Shown: positions 1-8,692, counted from the stretch's first letter. The stretch is DNA of 57,430 bases from Myxococcales bacterium (GCA_023248635.1 JAHFED010000032.1:7501-64930), one strand, 5' to 3'. The notes: generated by a model from the sequence alone, not told the origin. Made by a program: numbers and translations.

Positions 1-403
1 ATTGCAGGGCGGGGATGTCGGCGGGGGCGTCGTCGTGGTCGAGGATGCCGGGGATGCGAAGCAGGTCTGCGGCGCTCAAGGTCGGGGAGAGCGTGGGGTG
101 GGCGCGGGCGAGGTCGACGACGGCGGCGACGACGGCGGCGGCCCGGGCGGTGTCGATGCGGATGGTGGCCTCCTGGTGGGTGACCTCGAGGTCGACGGCG
201 ACGTCGATGCGGCCGCGTTCGACGCGCGCGCGCACTTGGTGGGCCAGGTTCGACTCGTGGGATGCGAGGGCGCGGGGCAAGCGCAGCTTCACATCGAGGC
301 CCTTGTGGTTCACCGACTTGATTTCGACGACGACGGCCCAGCCGCTGCTGTCAACGACCGCTTGTCCGCGGCCAAAGCCGGTCATGGAGCGCAGGACGCT
401 CAT
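1..403 (-). CDS. YicC family protein, 3' truncated by window edge
   Basis: The reverse strand from 403 encodes a protein beginning MSVLRSMTGFGRGQ, followed by EIKSVNHKGLDVKLRLP. The SMTGFG start and the E-(I/V)-(R/K)-S-V-N-H-(R/K) segment are hallmarks of the YicC/YloC family, whose members are reported to act as endoribonucleases or RNase adaptors. About 134 of the usual 290 or so residues are inside the window; the C-terminal domain (DUF1732) lies beyond base 1. The ATG overlaps the stop of the upstream PAP2 gene by one base (TGATG), so the two are probably translationally coupled. Family assignment is firm; the molecular role is only inferred from family knowledge. Confidence 0.88.
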   Translation of the reverse strand, partial: MSVLRSMTGFGRGQAVVDSSGWAVVVEIKSVNHKGLDVKLRLPRALASHESNLAHQVRARVERGRIDVAVDLEVTHQEATIRIDTARAAAVVAAVVDLARAHPTLSPTLSAADLLRIPGILDHDDAPADIPALQ

Positions 404-1524
404 CAGAAGGCTCCCACGAGGGCGAGACCGTTGCCGGTGGCGGTGGCGCCGAGACCCGCGGTTGGAACCACCGTGAAGCCCCGGCGGCGTGCGTGGCCGT
501 CGATGTCGAAGTGCACCAGGAAAAAAGTCGCCCCGAGGGTGGCGCCGACGGCGGCGCCGACGACGACGTCTTCGGGGTGGTGGCGGTCGTCGCTGATGCG
601 GCTGGCGGCCACGAGGCCTGCGGTGGCGTACAGGGTGCCGGCGGCGAGGGCGCCGACGGCGGGTCCCCAGTCGGGGCGATCTTTGTTCCAGATCAGCGTC
701 GAGCCCAGCCACATCGAGGCGTAGGTGGCGACGGCGAAGCTGCTGCTGCTGTGTCCCGAGATGAAGGATTCCATGCCGTCTTGGACGTCGGCGGCAGAGA
801 GCTCGAAGCCGTCGTCGACCAAGGAGCAGTCCAGGTCGTCGGGGGCTTTGACGTTGCCCGCGCAGGCGGCGCGCAGCCAGCGTTCGCGAAAGTCGGGGCG
901 CAGGCGTCCGAAGGAGAGCTTGAACACCTCGGTGACGAGGAGAGTGCCAAAGATCGTTTCCGCGCCGCCGAGCACGAGGCCGTGGGTGCGGTGGAGGTCG
1001 TTGGTGGCCAGGTAGTCGATGCCGGCCACGCCGAGCAGCACGACGGCCGCGCCGCCGACGAGGGCGCCTTCGGGGACCTTTTCCTTGAGATAGGGGCGGC
1101 CGATGACGTCGTCGAGGCGGGGATCCAAGAGCACGCGGGCGTCGGGGTTGTCGAGGTCGAAGCGCGGTCCGATCAAGGCCGGGGCCGAGGGAATGGCGTC
1201 GTTGACGCCGCCGGCGTAGAGGCCGCCGATCAGCGCGATGGCGGCGTATTCGGCGCCGTACCAGGCGAGGTAGTGCCCCGGTTGATCGTTGGCCCAGAAG
1301 GCGGGCGCCGGCAGAAACTCGGGGGGCGTTGACGGCGCTGGAACTGACGGCGGCGGCGGCGCTGGGATCGCTGGGCGCTCGTCAATGATCGGTGGGGCGT
1401 CGACGACGGTGGGCAGGGTGTCGGTGGTCGACGGCGGCGCCTCTGGGACAGGCTCAACGGGTGCGAAGGAGCCTTCGTCGACGGCGGCTTGGGTGGCAAG
1501 GGTCAGGAGCAGGGCTGCAATCAT
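403..1524 (-). CDS. PAP2-superfamily membrane phosphatase
   Basis: A 373-residue protein with an N-terminal hydrophobic signal (MIAALLLTLATQAA), a Pro-rich stretch to about residue 75, then a multi-pass membrane domain. The three PAP2 phosphatase motifs are visible in order: KLSFGRLRP, a central SFISGHSSSS containing the Ser-Gly-His, and SRISDDRHHPEDVVVGA with the His and Asp. The family hydrolyses lipid phosphates such as undecaprenyl pyrophosphate or phosphatidate at the periplasmic face. The first ATG at 1524 gives the signal segment; the ribosome binding site in front (gaagag) is weak. Followed with one-base overlap by the yicC-like gene. Substrate cannot be told from sequence. Confidence 0.85.
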   Translation of the reverse strand: MIAALLLTLATQAAVDEGSFAPVEPVPEAPPSTTDTLPTVVDAPPIIDERPAIPAPPPPSVPAPSTPPEFLPAPAFWANDQPGHYLAWYGAEYAAIALIGGLYAGGVNDAIPSAPALIGPRFDLDNPDARVLLDPRLDDVIGRPYLKEKVPEGALVGGAAVVLLGVAGIDYLATNDLHRTHGLVLGGAETIFGTLLVTEVFKLSFGRLRPDFRERWLRAACAGNVKAPDDLDCSLVDDGFELSAADVQDGMESFISGHSSSSFAVATYASMWLGSTLIWNKDRPDWGPAVGALAAGTLYATAGLVAASRISDDRHHPEDVVVGAAVGATLGATFFLVHFDIDGHARRRGFTVVPTAGLGATATGNGLALVGAF

Positions 1525-1641
1525 CTCTTCGCTTTCGGGCTGGACGCGTCGACGTCGAGACGCGCCAATTGAACATCAACAACATGCGACGCGCTGGCGT
1601 CTGGAAGATCACGCGGCGACGACGGCTGGAACATCAAGACT

Positions 1642-2508
1642 TCATTGCTTGCCACCGCTCGTGCGTCCTACATCGAGCAGGTCGCGGACGCCGTCGCCCG
1701 CCAGCTGCACGCACAAAACGGTGAGGAGGATGCAACAACCGGGGAGCAGCGCGCTGGGGGGATCGCTCTTCAAGACGTCGAGCGCGCTCATCAGCATGTT
1801 TCCCCACGAGGGCACCGGTGGCTGGACACCCAGGCCGAGGAAGGACAGCGCGCTCTCGGCCAAGATGTTGCCGCCGACCTCGAGGGTGGCCTGCACGATC
1901 ACCGGTGGCAGGCACAGGGGCAGCACGTGGACGACGACGACGCGCCAGGGTCCGGCTCCCAAGGCACGGGCGGCGGCGGTGTGGTCGAGGGTCAGCGCCT
2001 GACGGGCTTGGGCGCGGGTCAAGCGGGCCACACCCATCCAGGAAAAAGCCCCGAGCAGGATGACGATGCGGGCGACGGCGGAGAGGGCGCTGGAGCCTTT
2101 GCCGATGTCGAGGGCGGCAGCGATCAGGAGCAAGGGCAACACCGGGATGGCCAGCATCCCATCGGTGAAGCGCATCAAAACGACGTCGACGACGCCGCCG
2201 AAGAAGGCTGCGCCCATGCCGATCACGATGCCGGCGAGGGTGGCCACCAGGGCTGCCAGCAGGCCGACGGCGAGGGAGACGCGGGCCCCGTGGAGCAAGC
2301 GCGCGAAGAGATCTTGGCCGAGCTCGTTTTGGCCGAGCAGGTGCGGGAAGGCGGCGTCGGCGTAGCGGCCCTTGAGGTCGATGGCGGTGTGGGAGACCCC
2401 GAGCACGCTCTCGACGACGCTGGCCAAGGCCGCCAGGAGCACGATGAAGGCGAGGACGACGACGGCCGCTTTTGCTGAGCGGGACATCCGCGCCCAAGCC
2501 CGGTTCAT
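1642..2508 (-). CDS. ABC transporter permease, OppC/DppC type
   Basis: A 288-residue inner-membrane permease. It has an N-terminal membrane helix at about residues 12-33, a periplasmic loop with GQNELGQDLFARLLHGARVS (the OppC signature before the core domain), then five more hydrophobic segments. The cytoplasmic EAA loop is readable as AARALGAGPWRVVVVHVLP, which docks on the ATPase. The C-terminal ESALSFLGLGVQPPVPSWG is classical for the peptide/nickel permease C subunit. The ATG at 2508 overlaps the OppB stop (ATGA), so it is the second permease of a coupled pair. A start further upstream would run antiparallel to nothing but would overlap OppB heavily and has no family homology. No ATPase genes are in the window. 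Confidence 0.92.
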   Translation of the reverse strand: MNRAWARMSRSAKAAVVVLAFIVLLAALASVVESVLGVSHTAIDLKGRYADAAFPHLLGQNELGQDLFARLLHGARVSLAVGLLAALVATLAGIVIGMGAAFFGGVVDVVLMRFTDGMLAIPVLPLLLIAAALDIGKGSSALSAVARIVILLGAFSWMGVARLTRAQARQALTLDHTAAARALGAGPWRVVVVHVLPLCLPPVIVQATLEVGGNILAESALSFLGLGVQPPVPSWGNMLMSALDVLKSDPPSALLPGCCILLTVLCVQLAGDGVRDLLDVGRTSGGKQ

Positions 2509-4211
2509 CGCGCGCTCCGCAGCCGGGGATCGAGCACGAAGGCCAAGACGTCGGCCAGCAGGGATCCCAAGAGCACGAGGGCGGCCACCAGGAGGAAGAC
2601 GACGACGGCAACGTAGGAATCGTTTTGCAAGATGGCGTCGTATTGGAGGCGTCCGAGGCCGGGCCAGGAAAACACCGTTTCGGTGAGCAGGGCGCCGCCG
2701 AACATGCTGGGCAGGCTGAGTCCGACCAGCGTCACCAGGGGCAGCGCGGCGTTGGGCAAGATGTGCCGCAGCAGGATCGACGACGACGACAGGCCCTTGC
2801 TTTTGGCCGTGCGCACGAAGTCCGAGGCTTGGGCAGAAGCGACGGCGCTGCGGACCTGGCGCACAAAGCGTCCCGCCCAAAACACCACCAGCACGAGCAG
2901 GGGCAAGAGCAGGTGTTGCAAGCGGTCGACGACGACGGCGATGGCACCTTGACGGTGGATGCCCGGGGATTGCATGCCGCCGGAGGGGAACCACTGCAGT
3001 TGTTCGGCGAAGAGGGTGATCAAGACCAAGGCGACGAAGAAGGCCGGCACGCTGCTGCACAGGGCGGCGAAAGTGCGCACGGCGACGTCGACGGCGGAAC
3101 GTTGGCGCAGCCCCGCCCAGGTGCCGAGCAGCAGGGAGAGCAACATCGACAAGAGCAGTGCAGGGGCGGTGAGCACGAGGGTGTTGCCGATGCGTCCCTG
3201 GCCCGCGAGCAAGCCAGCGATCCAGGTGTCGAGGCTCGCTGACGTCGTCACCGGCTCCGATTGGCAGTGGGACGAGCAGCCGTCGTCGTCGTTGCCGTTG
3301 CTGTCGTCGCAGCTTTCGCCGGGGCTCGTGAGTCCGTCGCCGCACACCGCGGGGACCCCAAGGAGCAGCTCGGCCACAGGACGTTTGGTGGCCCAGCTCC
3401 ATCCCAGGGCGCTGCTGTCGCCGAGCAGGGCACAGACGACGCCGCAGACGAAGCGATCGCGATCGAGCAGGGGAGCGCCGGCGACGACGACGACGCTGTC
3501 GCCGATTTCCCGCACCTGCTGCCCGGTGAAGAGCGGGTCGTCGATGGTGTCGGGGGGCTTGGGCAAGGAGTGCAGCGCGACGGCGGCGGCGCGCAGCTCA
3601 GAGCCCGAGCGTTGGACGAGCAGGTCGGTGCCGCCGTGGGTCTGGGGATCGCCATCGCCGAGCACGACCGCGTCGCCGTCGTCGTCGTCACGGTCGATGC
3701 TGATGACCGGGTCGCGGGGGGGAGGCGCGACGAAGACCGGTAGGCTCCACAGGGCTTGCTGGCCGTCTGGGTCCTGCACGATGAGCAAGAGGCGTTGGGC
3801 GCCGGCGTCGACGACGACGGCCCGCAGGCGCTCGCCTTCTTGGGTGAGGGGCGGAAGCGCGCGCAGCTCCAAACCGGGGTGCGGGGGGACCGGAATGTCG
3901 ATGACGAAAGGCCGGGGCGCGGGCAGCACGCCGACGACGGCAGGCAGCTCCGACGACGGCGGCGGCATCTTGGCTTCGTGGTGTCCGTAGAGCCAGCGCC
4001 ACCAGCGCACCGGGAAAGGCTGGTCGAGCCCCCGCAGCTTTTTCAGTCGGATGACGTCGTCGGGGCTGAGGCTGGGGTTGCTGGCGACGAGCAGATCGAC
4101 GGGATCACCCGGCAGATACGCCATGACGCCAAAGAGCAGAAAGGACAGCGCCGCGAGCAGTGCCACGCCCTGCAGCAAACGAGAGAGCACCAGGCGCAAG
4201 AGCCCACGCAC
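2505..4211 (-). CDS. ABC transporter permease, OppB/DppB type, with large Cys-rich periplasmic insert
   Basis: A 568-residue permease, against about 310-340 for the family. Residues 1-76 carry the usual first helix and the YLPGDPVDLL and GLDQPFPVRW segments. Residues about 330-568 carry the remaining helices, including the EAA loop SDFVRTAKSKGLSSSSILL and the C-terminal TETVFSWPGLGRL. Between them lies an insert of about 250 residues, predicted periplasmic because it follows the first helix. It ends with VCGDGLTSPGESCDDSNG plus DDDGCSSHC (residues 289-316), matching the Myxococcus Cys-rich repeat pattern (CGDGxxxxGExCDDxNxxxxDGCxxxC). GTG at 4211, eight bases after the binding-protein stop, is chosen because the hydrophobic helix follows at once. 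Acts with OppC and the upstream binding protein. Confidence 0.9.
   Translation of the reverse strand: MRGLLRLVLSRLLQGVALLAALSFLLFGVMAYLPGDPVDLLVASNPSLSPDDVIRLKKLRGLDQPFPVRWWRWLYGHHEAKMPPPSSELPAVVGVLPAPRPFVIDIPVPPHPGLELRALPPLTQEGERLRAVVVDAGAQRLLLIVQDPDGQQALWSLPVFVAPPPRDPVISIDRDDDDGDAVVLGDGDPQTHGGTDLLVQRSGSELRAAAVALHSLPKPPDTIDDPLFTGQQVREIGDSVVVVAGAPLLDRDRFVCGVVCALLGDSSALGWSWATKRPVAELLLGVPAVCGDGLTSPGESCDDSNGNDDDGCSSHCQSEPVTTSASLDTWIAGLLAGQGRIGNTLVLTAPALLLSMLLSLLLGTWAGLRQRSAVDVAVRTFAALCSSVPAFFVALVLITLFAEQLQWFPSGGMQSPGIHRQGAIAVVVDRLQHLLLPLLVLVVFWAGRFVRQVRSAVASAQASDFVRTAKSKGLSSSSILLRHILPNAALPLVTLVGLSLPSMFGGALLTETVFSWPGLGRLQYDAILQNDSYVAVVVFLLVAALVLLGSLLADVLAFVLDPRLRSAR
3252..3344 (-). other. Myxococcus-type Cys-rich repeat inside the OppB periplasmic loop
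   Basis: The encoded residues 290-320 contain four cysteines in the order C-GDG-GE-C-DD-DDDGC-SSHC. This repeat is known from secreted and surface proteins of Myxococcota and some Planctomycetes, where it forms disulfides. Here it sits in a transporter permease, next to the start of helix 2. Confidence 0.8.
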
Positions 4212-4218
4212 GCTGTTG

Positions 4219-5892
4219 CTACTGCCTTGCCGGGATGGCGGGTGCGTCGACGTCGAAGTGCCACTCCCAGGCGTTCCAGGCCACGGACTGCAGCATGCCC
4301 GTGGGGCGCCAACCGCGGAAGTTCTTGGGGACCACGCTGACGTCGACGCGGTCGTAGAGCGGAATCATCGGGACTTCGTCGGCGATGATGGCGGCGATCT
4401 TGCGGTGCAGAGTGCGGCGCTGGGTCTCGTTCAAGGTGCGCTGGGCCTCGTCGAGCCGGCGATCGAGCTCGGGGGAGCAGAAGCCCGGGTAGTTGCGCCC
4501 CTGGAAGGCGTTTTTGGCGTCGGGCTTCTGATCGCAGCGCCAGTAGGTCTCGTCGACCTTGTTGGGTTCCTTCGTCCAGGTGAACATCACCATGCTGTCG
4601 AACTTGCGATGACGGATCGTTTCACCAAACAACAGTTTCGCCGGCTGGTTCCGCACGACGACGTCGACGCCGACGGCGCGCCACCATTGCACCAACAGCT
4701 GTTCAACCTGTTCTCGCAGTCGATCGCCCGCGGTCGTGTGGATGGTGAAATGCAGCGCTTTGCCGTCTTTTTGTCTGACACCATCGGGTCCGACGACGTA
4801 GCCGGCTTCCTGCAGGAGGGCTTGGGCTTTGGCCGGATTGTAAGGGTAGCGGGGGAGGCCTAGATCATCGTTGTCGTCGGGCTCGCTGCTGTGGGCAACG
4901 GGCTGCTTGCCCTGGAACAAAACCTTCACAAGCTGTTCTCGGTCGAGGGCATAGACGAGCGCCTGGCGCACGCGCTTGTCGGCGAGCAGGGGGTTGTCGA
5001 GGTTGAGATCGATGTGCTCGAGCATCAACGCCTTGGTGAAGACGGTGTTGAACTCGGGGTGGCGTTTTTCGAAATCGACGGCCTGATCGAAAGTGAAGGC
5101 AATGACCGAGACGACGTCGATGGAGCCGCTGAGCAGTGCTGCTTCGATGGTCTGGGTTTGGGGAATGATCTTCCAGGTGATCTCCTCGAGCTGGGGCTGC
5201 CAGAGGTGCGCGTGGGGATTTTTCACCAAGGTGATGTGGCTCTGGGGCACCCACTCGCTGACCGTGAACGCGCCGCCCAAGATGGGTTTTGTGCCGTATG
5301 GTGATTGCTTGAGCAGATCTGGGTGATCACGCAGTTGAGCCTCGAGGACGTGTCGAGGTAACGCCTCGTGATTGCGATAGTAGGCATAGTAGGCGTACGG
5401 CTCTTTCCAGATGACTTTGAAGATGCGGTCGTCGACGACCTCGATGGATTGCACCCGCTCGGCTCCGGCCCGGTCGACGACCTCCAATGCCGGGTTGGTG
5501 CAAAGCTGCCAGCCAAAGACGAAGTCGGCGCTGGTGACGGGGACGCCGTCGGCCCATGCCAAGCCTTCTTTGAGCTGCCAGGTCACCTGCATGGTTCCAT
5601 CGGGCGCCAGCACGACGCCACCGTTGTCGACGGTGGGCACCTGCGTCGCCGCCTGGGGCCGCAGCTGCCAGTTTTCGTCGAAGACCGTGAGCATCAGGGC
5701 GCCTGGACGTCCGATGTGCTCGGCAGCGTTCATCTCCTTGAAGGGCATGAAGAGGGTGTCGGGTTCCTGCGAGATGCCCACCACCAGCGAACGCTTGGCC
5801 TCGTGAAGGACGTGCGACGACGGGGAGGCGCGTTTGCAGGCTGGGACAGCGACCAACGCAGCAAGCGCAAACACAACACGGTGCACGGGCAT
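4219..5892 (-). CDS. ABC transporter substrate-binding lipoprotein, family 5 (peptide/nickel type)
   Basis: A 557-residue lipoprotein with lipobox AVPAC; the residue after Cys is Lys, which in Myxococcus xanthus is reported to keep lipoproteins at the inner membrane, fitting a binding protein that feeds an inner-membrane permease. SBP_bac_5 features are clear: SLVVGISQEPDTLFMPF at the N-terminus, WQLKEGLAWADGVPVTSADF (the family WxF/LrxgvkFhDGxpvTAeDv motif), GGAFTVSEWVPQSHITLVKN, and VRQALVYALDRE. It binds peptides or similar oligomers in the periplasm. It is the promoter-proximal gene of binding protein - OppB - OppC. ATG at 5892 gives the signal peptide directly. Confidence 0.93.
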   Translation of the reverse strand: MPVHRVVFALAALVAVPACKRASPSSHVLHEAKRSLVVGISQEPDTLFMPFKEMNAAEHIGRPGALMLTVFDENWQLRPQAATQVPTVDNGGVVLAPDGTMQVTWQLKEGLAWADGVPVTSADFVFGWQLCTNPALEVVDRAGAERVQSIEVVDDRIFKVIWKEPYAYYAYYRNHEALPRHVLEAQLRDHPDLLKQSPYGTKPILGGAFTVSEWVPQSHITLVKNPHAHLWQPQLEEITWKIIPQTQTIEAALLSGSIDVVSVIAFTFDQAVDFEKRHPEFNTVFTKALMLEHIDLNLDNPLLADKRVRQALVYALDREQLVKVLFQGKQPVAHSSEPDDNDDLGLPRYPYNPAKAQALLQEAGYVVGPDGVRQKDGKALHFTIHTTAGDRLREQVEQLLVQWWRAVGVDVVVRNQPAKLLFGETIRHRKFDSMVMFTWTKEPNKVDETYWRCDQKPDAKNAFQGRNYPGFCSPELDRRLDEAQRTLNETQRRTLHRKIAAIIADEVPMIPLYDRVDVSVVPKNFRGWRPTGMLQSVAWNAWEWHFDVDAPAIPARQ

Positions 5893-5954
5893 GGCGAACC
5901 CTACTGCACCCCTTCCATGGGGCCGAGGAGCCGGTTGTCGGCATGCGCAAAAGG

Positions 5955-5976
5955 AAGGGGGCGCATGCGCCCCCTT
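5955..5976 (-). terminator. Hairpin terminator downstream of the Cys-rich protein gene
   Basis: Perfect inverted repeat aagggg-gcgcatgcgc-cccctt between the 6001 gene end and the binding-protein start. Reading the minus strand, the GC-rich hairpin is followed by ccttttg; the plus strand also has a tttt run, so it could act in both directions. Confidence 0.7.
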
Positions 5977-6000
5977 TTCTCGCGAGGACCCGGACGGATT

Positions 6001-6729
6001 TCAGCGGCGGCGGCGCTTCAGGCACAAAGCAAGGCCGGTGAGGGCGGACGCCGGGGCAAAAGCACAGCTGTCGGGAACGACGGGGGCAGGCTCGACGACG
6101 GGCACTGGTTCGACGACGGGGACGGGCTCGACGACGGGAACGGGGTCGACCACGGGGGCGTCGCCCTCGCCCTCGCCCTCGCCCTCGCCTGACGGCTCAC
6201 CGCCCCCACTGCAGGGGATGTCACTGCCGTCGGCGGCGTGGCACCAGGAGCATGCCGCGGTGCTACAGCCGCCTTCTGCACACCCGGCGTCGCCGCAGTC
6301 CACGTCGGCGGCGCCGCAGCCGCAGTCGCAGCCGTCGGCGGAGTTGAAATAGCCGGGGTCGCAGCGCCACTCCGCAGGAGGTGGCTGGGGGAGTTGGCCG
6401 TTGCCACAGGCCGCGGCGCCCTGGCCTTCGAGACCGGCGCGCACGGCGTCCTCGTTGGGGCAGGACGAGTCGAGGGCAGCACAATCTCCCACTGCAGCTT
6501 GGCAGGCCATCCACGCCAGCTCGGCGTCTGCGTAGGACGTGCAAATCGGGTCGCCGACGGCCCGGGCTCTCTCATCGCTGTCGGAGGCCGCGGCGACGCA
6601 AGCGGCGGCATCGGGTTCCCGCCCGCAGGCAACGAGCTTATCGCAGAAGGCCACGATGGAGGTCTCTTGGGCCTGGACGTCGGATGCGAGGAGCACGATG
6701 GAAAGGACGACGAAAGCACCGGTGCGCAT
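6001..6729 (-). CDS. Secreted Cys-rich protein with Gly-Glu linker and MYXO-CTERM-like tail
   Basis: A 242-residue exported protein. MRTGAFVVLSIVLLASDVQA is a signal peptide. Residues about 25-170 contain some twenty cysteines (including GCDCGCGAADVDCGDAGC), suggesting a disulfide-rich extracellular domain of no recognised family. A GEGEGEGEGD linker follows, then four VVEPVP-type hexapeptide repeats (18-nt units), then Cys222 - hydrophobic segment - KRRRR at the very end. That tail resembles the MYXO-CTERM sorting signal, which is processed at the Cys and anchors proteins on the cell surface in myxobacteria. A gggagaac Shine-Dalgarno lies before ATG 6729. Function unknown; surface location is inferred. 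Confidence 0.75.
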   Translation of the reverse strand: MRTGAFVVLSIVLLASDVQAQETSIVAFCDKLVACGREPDAAACVAAASDSDERARAVGDPICTSYADAELAWMACQAAVGDCAALDSSCPNEDAVRAGLEGQGAAACGNGQLPQPPPAEWRCDPGYFNSADGCDCGCGAADVDCGDAGCAEGGCSTAACSWCHAADGSDIPCSGGGEPSGEGEGEGEGDAPVVDPVPVVEPVPVVEPVPVVEPAPVVPDSCAFAPASALTGLALCLKRRRR

Positions 6730-6826
6730 GATGTTCTCCCCTGGTTGGCTTTCACCTAGCTGATTTCATGCCACCTCCTTTGAGGCAGCTTCGAGCCGGT
6801 GATCGGACAGAGATATTGTTATGTCC

Positions 6827-6883
6827 TTCAAGACGCTGGCGTGTCTTGAAGAGAAGAATTTCAAGACACACCAGCGTCTTGAA
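6827..6883. repeat. Nested inverted repeat (two 24-bp palindrome-like arms)
   Basis: Arm 1 (6827-6850) and arm 2 (6860-6883) are reverse complements with a single mismatch, separated by nine bases. Each arm also begins ttcaagac and ends gtcttgaa, so each is itself a palindrome. The stretch from 6730 to 7414 holds no convincing gene; this element is its most ordered part. Confidence 0.85.
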
Positions 6884-7260
6884 CCATGAAAACCTCGAGA
6901 GATATCTTCTCTTAAGTTTGCTTTTCTGCGGATCTTGCCGATCCTACGTCGAAGGCAGTGGCGTGAGCCTGGCGGCCGCAGCCCGACCCACCAAGACGAG
7001 ACTTCGGCTCTGACGTCGCAGAGTTGGACGACGCTGCTTTGATCGAACGCAGCAATGCTGTGCACGAAGGGCATTCTTCGTGCTCACGTCCTCCGCACGT
7101 GTTGGAGGAGCTGTCACCTGTTGGACGACGGATCGATAGTGAGAATCAATCTCAACATTGGACCCACCACCCGCCCCCCGCCCTTTAGGGAGGGGCCTTG
7201 CTAAACTCGTCGTAAAAAGTTGTCAATATAAATTTCGTCATTGAGATCTTTTTTCACATT

Positions 7261-7293
7261 GAGAGATCTTTTCCGAAGCGGAAATGATCTCTC
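7261..7293. repeat. Hairpin in an AT-rich intergenic patch
   Basis: gagagatc t tttccg - aag - cggaaa t gatctctc forms an 8 + 6 bp stem with one T-T mismatch. It lies in an unusually AT-rich stretch (about 7200-7293) that also holds a direct repeat (attgaga-tctttt twice). It sits downstream of the minus-strand gene at 7415, but without a U-tract, so terminator and protein-binding site are both possible. Confidence 0.55.
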
Positions 7294-7414
7294 GGGGGGT
7301 ATGGGCGCCAAGCGGATGGAGCTTTTTCCACCCAAGGCACACCGCGTGTGGCGACGGGCTGCCCTCTGGCTCGCCGGCATCGAGCAAGGACACCGAGCCC
7401 TGACGTCGCCGCTG

Positions 7415-7882
7415 TCAGACCTTGCCTTGGTCGCGCTTGAGCATGCGAACCAGCTTGGACATGCCGACATCCAGGGTGGAGCGCAGTCGGGAGTACAGGT
7501 GCTCGACACCGGTCTGAAGCTGACGACGACGCTGGGCGATGGAGCTCTGGGCTCTCTCTCTGCGCTGGCGCCAACGGCGAAGGGAGGCACGCGCGGCCCT
7601 CTGCAGAGCGCCGCCGGCGTCGACGACGAGGGTCTGAGCACCGTCATTGGTCGCCGCGTTGGCCACGCCACGGCTGACCTCGAGGATGACGTCGTGAACC
7701 GTCTGCTGGCTGTCGCCGAGGACGTCGATCACTTGGTAGCGACCATCCATGAAGATGCCGCGGAGCTTCTCGCCGCCGTTCACCTCGACACTGCTGGCTT
7801 GGTCCGCCTTTTTCTTTGACGAGCGGCTGGCGGAGGTCTTGCGCCGTGACGGCGTGTCGCGGGGCTTGGGCTTGGTGGGCAT
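7415..7882 (-). CDS. Small basic protein of unknown function
   Basis: A 155-residue protein with a Lys/Arg/Ser/Pro-rich N-terminus (SRRKTSASRSSKKK) like the flexible tails of nucleic-acid-binding or phasin-like proteins. A predicted helical body follows, with an Arg-rich helix (RASLRRWRQRRERAQ) near residues 98-112 and a basic C-terminus. I do not recognise a family. A strong Shine-Dalgarno (ggaggt) six bases before ATG 7882 supports the start. It faces the divergent hemerythrin-like gene across about 280 bp. Its downstream side is the palindrome-rich gene-free region. Phasin-like or nucleoid-associated roles are only guesses. Confidence 0.65.
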   Translation of the reverse strand: MPTKPKPRDTPSRRKTSASRSSKKKADQASSVEVNGGEKLRGIFMDGRYQVIDVLGDSQQTVHDVILEVSRGVANAATNDGAQTLVVDAGGALQRAARASLRRWRQRRERAQSSIAQRRRQLQTGVEHLYSRLRSTLDVGMSKLVRMLKRDQGKV

Positions 7883-8164
7883 TGGGACCTCCGGCTGCGC
7901 AGACGGGTCGTGCGAAGGACGTCGTCGGTCGGGGTGGGCGACACGCGACCCGACACCATACGCAGCCGGCGTGCCATCGAAAGCTCTGACGGATCAAAGA
8001 GGGCGGGAGTTGGTCAGAGCGTGAGAAGAAGCGGGCGCAGGCACGATGACGTGGTGGCTCAGCCCGACAGGCGCGGTCAGCTTTGTCGACGACGGCTTTT
8101 TTGTCCCAGCCTTCACGGCGGGGGCTGCGACTCACGTTGGCATCGTGGCTGCTGTGAGGGAGAC

Positions 8165-8692
8165 ATGGACATCCTCGCCCTCCTTCGGCGCGACCACGAC
8201 GCGTTCTTTGCTGCCATCGCCTCCATCGCCGCGCTGCTCGAACCCGGGGCGTTTCAACGCGCGACGGTGCGCAGCAAGGGACACGCTCTCGTCTTGCAGC
8301 TGCAAATCCACGCACGGAGCGAGGAGCGCTCGCTGTATGCCGGCCTCTTTGCGCTGGCACGCGCGCCGCCAAATGTACGGGAGCACCTCGATCGCAAGGG
8401 CCGGGAGGGGGTGTGTGAGCACCAGAGCATCGACGACGCGACCCTTCGCTTCGAGCGAATCATCGACGACGACAAGTGCCTGCGCGCTGACATCCTCGCT
8501 GAGTTGACCGTGGTCGGCGAGCTCTTGGAGCACCACGCGCGCGTCGAAGAAGAAGGCGAGCTCTTTCCTGAGGTCGAACGGCACTTCAGCATGGAAGAAC
8601 GCCAGGGGTTGGGCGCCGAGATGGAGTCGCTCCGGCTGGCGTTGTCGGTGGCTCCGGAGCGCTTGCGGTTGGCGGCGGTGCTGGCCACGTGA
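8165..8692 (+). CDS. Hemerythrin (HHE)-domain protein
   Basis: A 175-residue soluble protein. The metal-ligand pattern of HHE cation-binding domains can be followed: His11 in RRDHDAFF, His49 and Glu53 in IHARSEERSLY, His86 in CEHQSIDD, and His124 with Glu128-130 in LEHHARVEEEGELFPEV. Such proteins bind a di-iron centre and serve in oxygen, nitric oxide or iron stress sensing and repair. The ATG at 8165 follows gagggaga and starts at the first helix; an earlier in-frame extension would add a low-complexity segment without homology. The C-terminal 35 residues are outside the domain. Confidence 0.85.
   Translation: MDILALLRRDHDAFFAAIASIAALLEPGAFQRATVRSKGHALVLQLQIHARSEERSLYAGLFALARAPPNVREHLDRKGREGVCEHQSIDDATLRFERIIDDDKCLRADILAELTVVGELLEHHARVEEEGELFPEVERHFSMEERQGLGAEMESLRLALSVAPERLRLAAVLAT

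Noticed and set aside
6766-7074. Small frames on both strands in the palindrome region
   Set aside because: They run through the inverted repeats, lack ribosome binding sites and show no protein-like composition.
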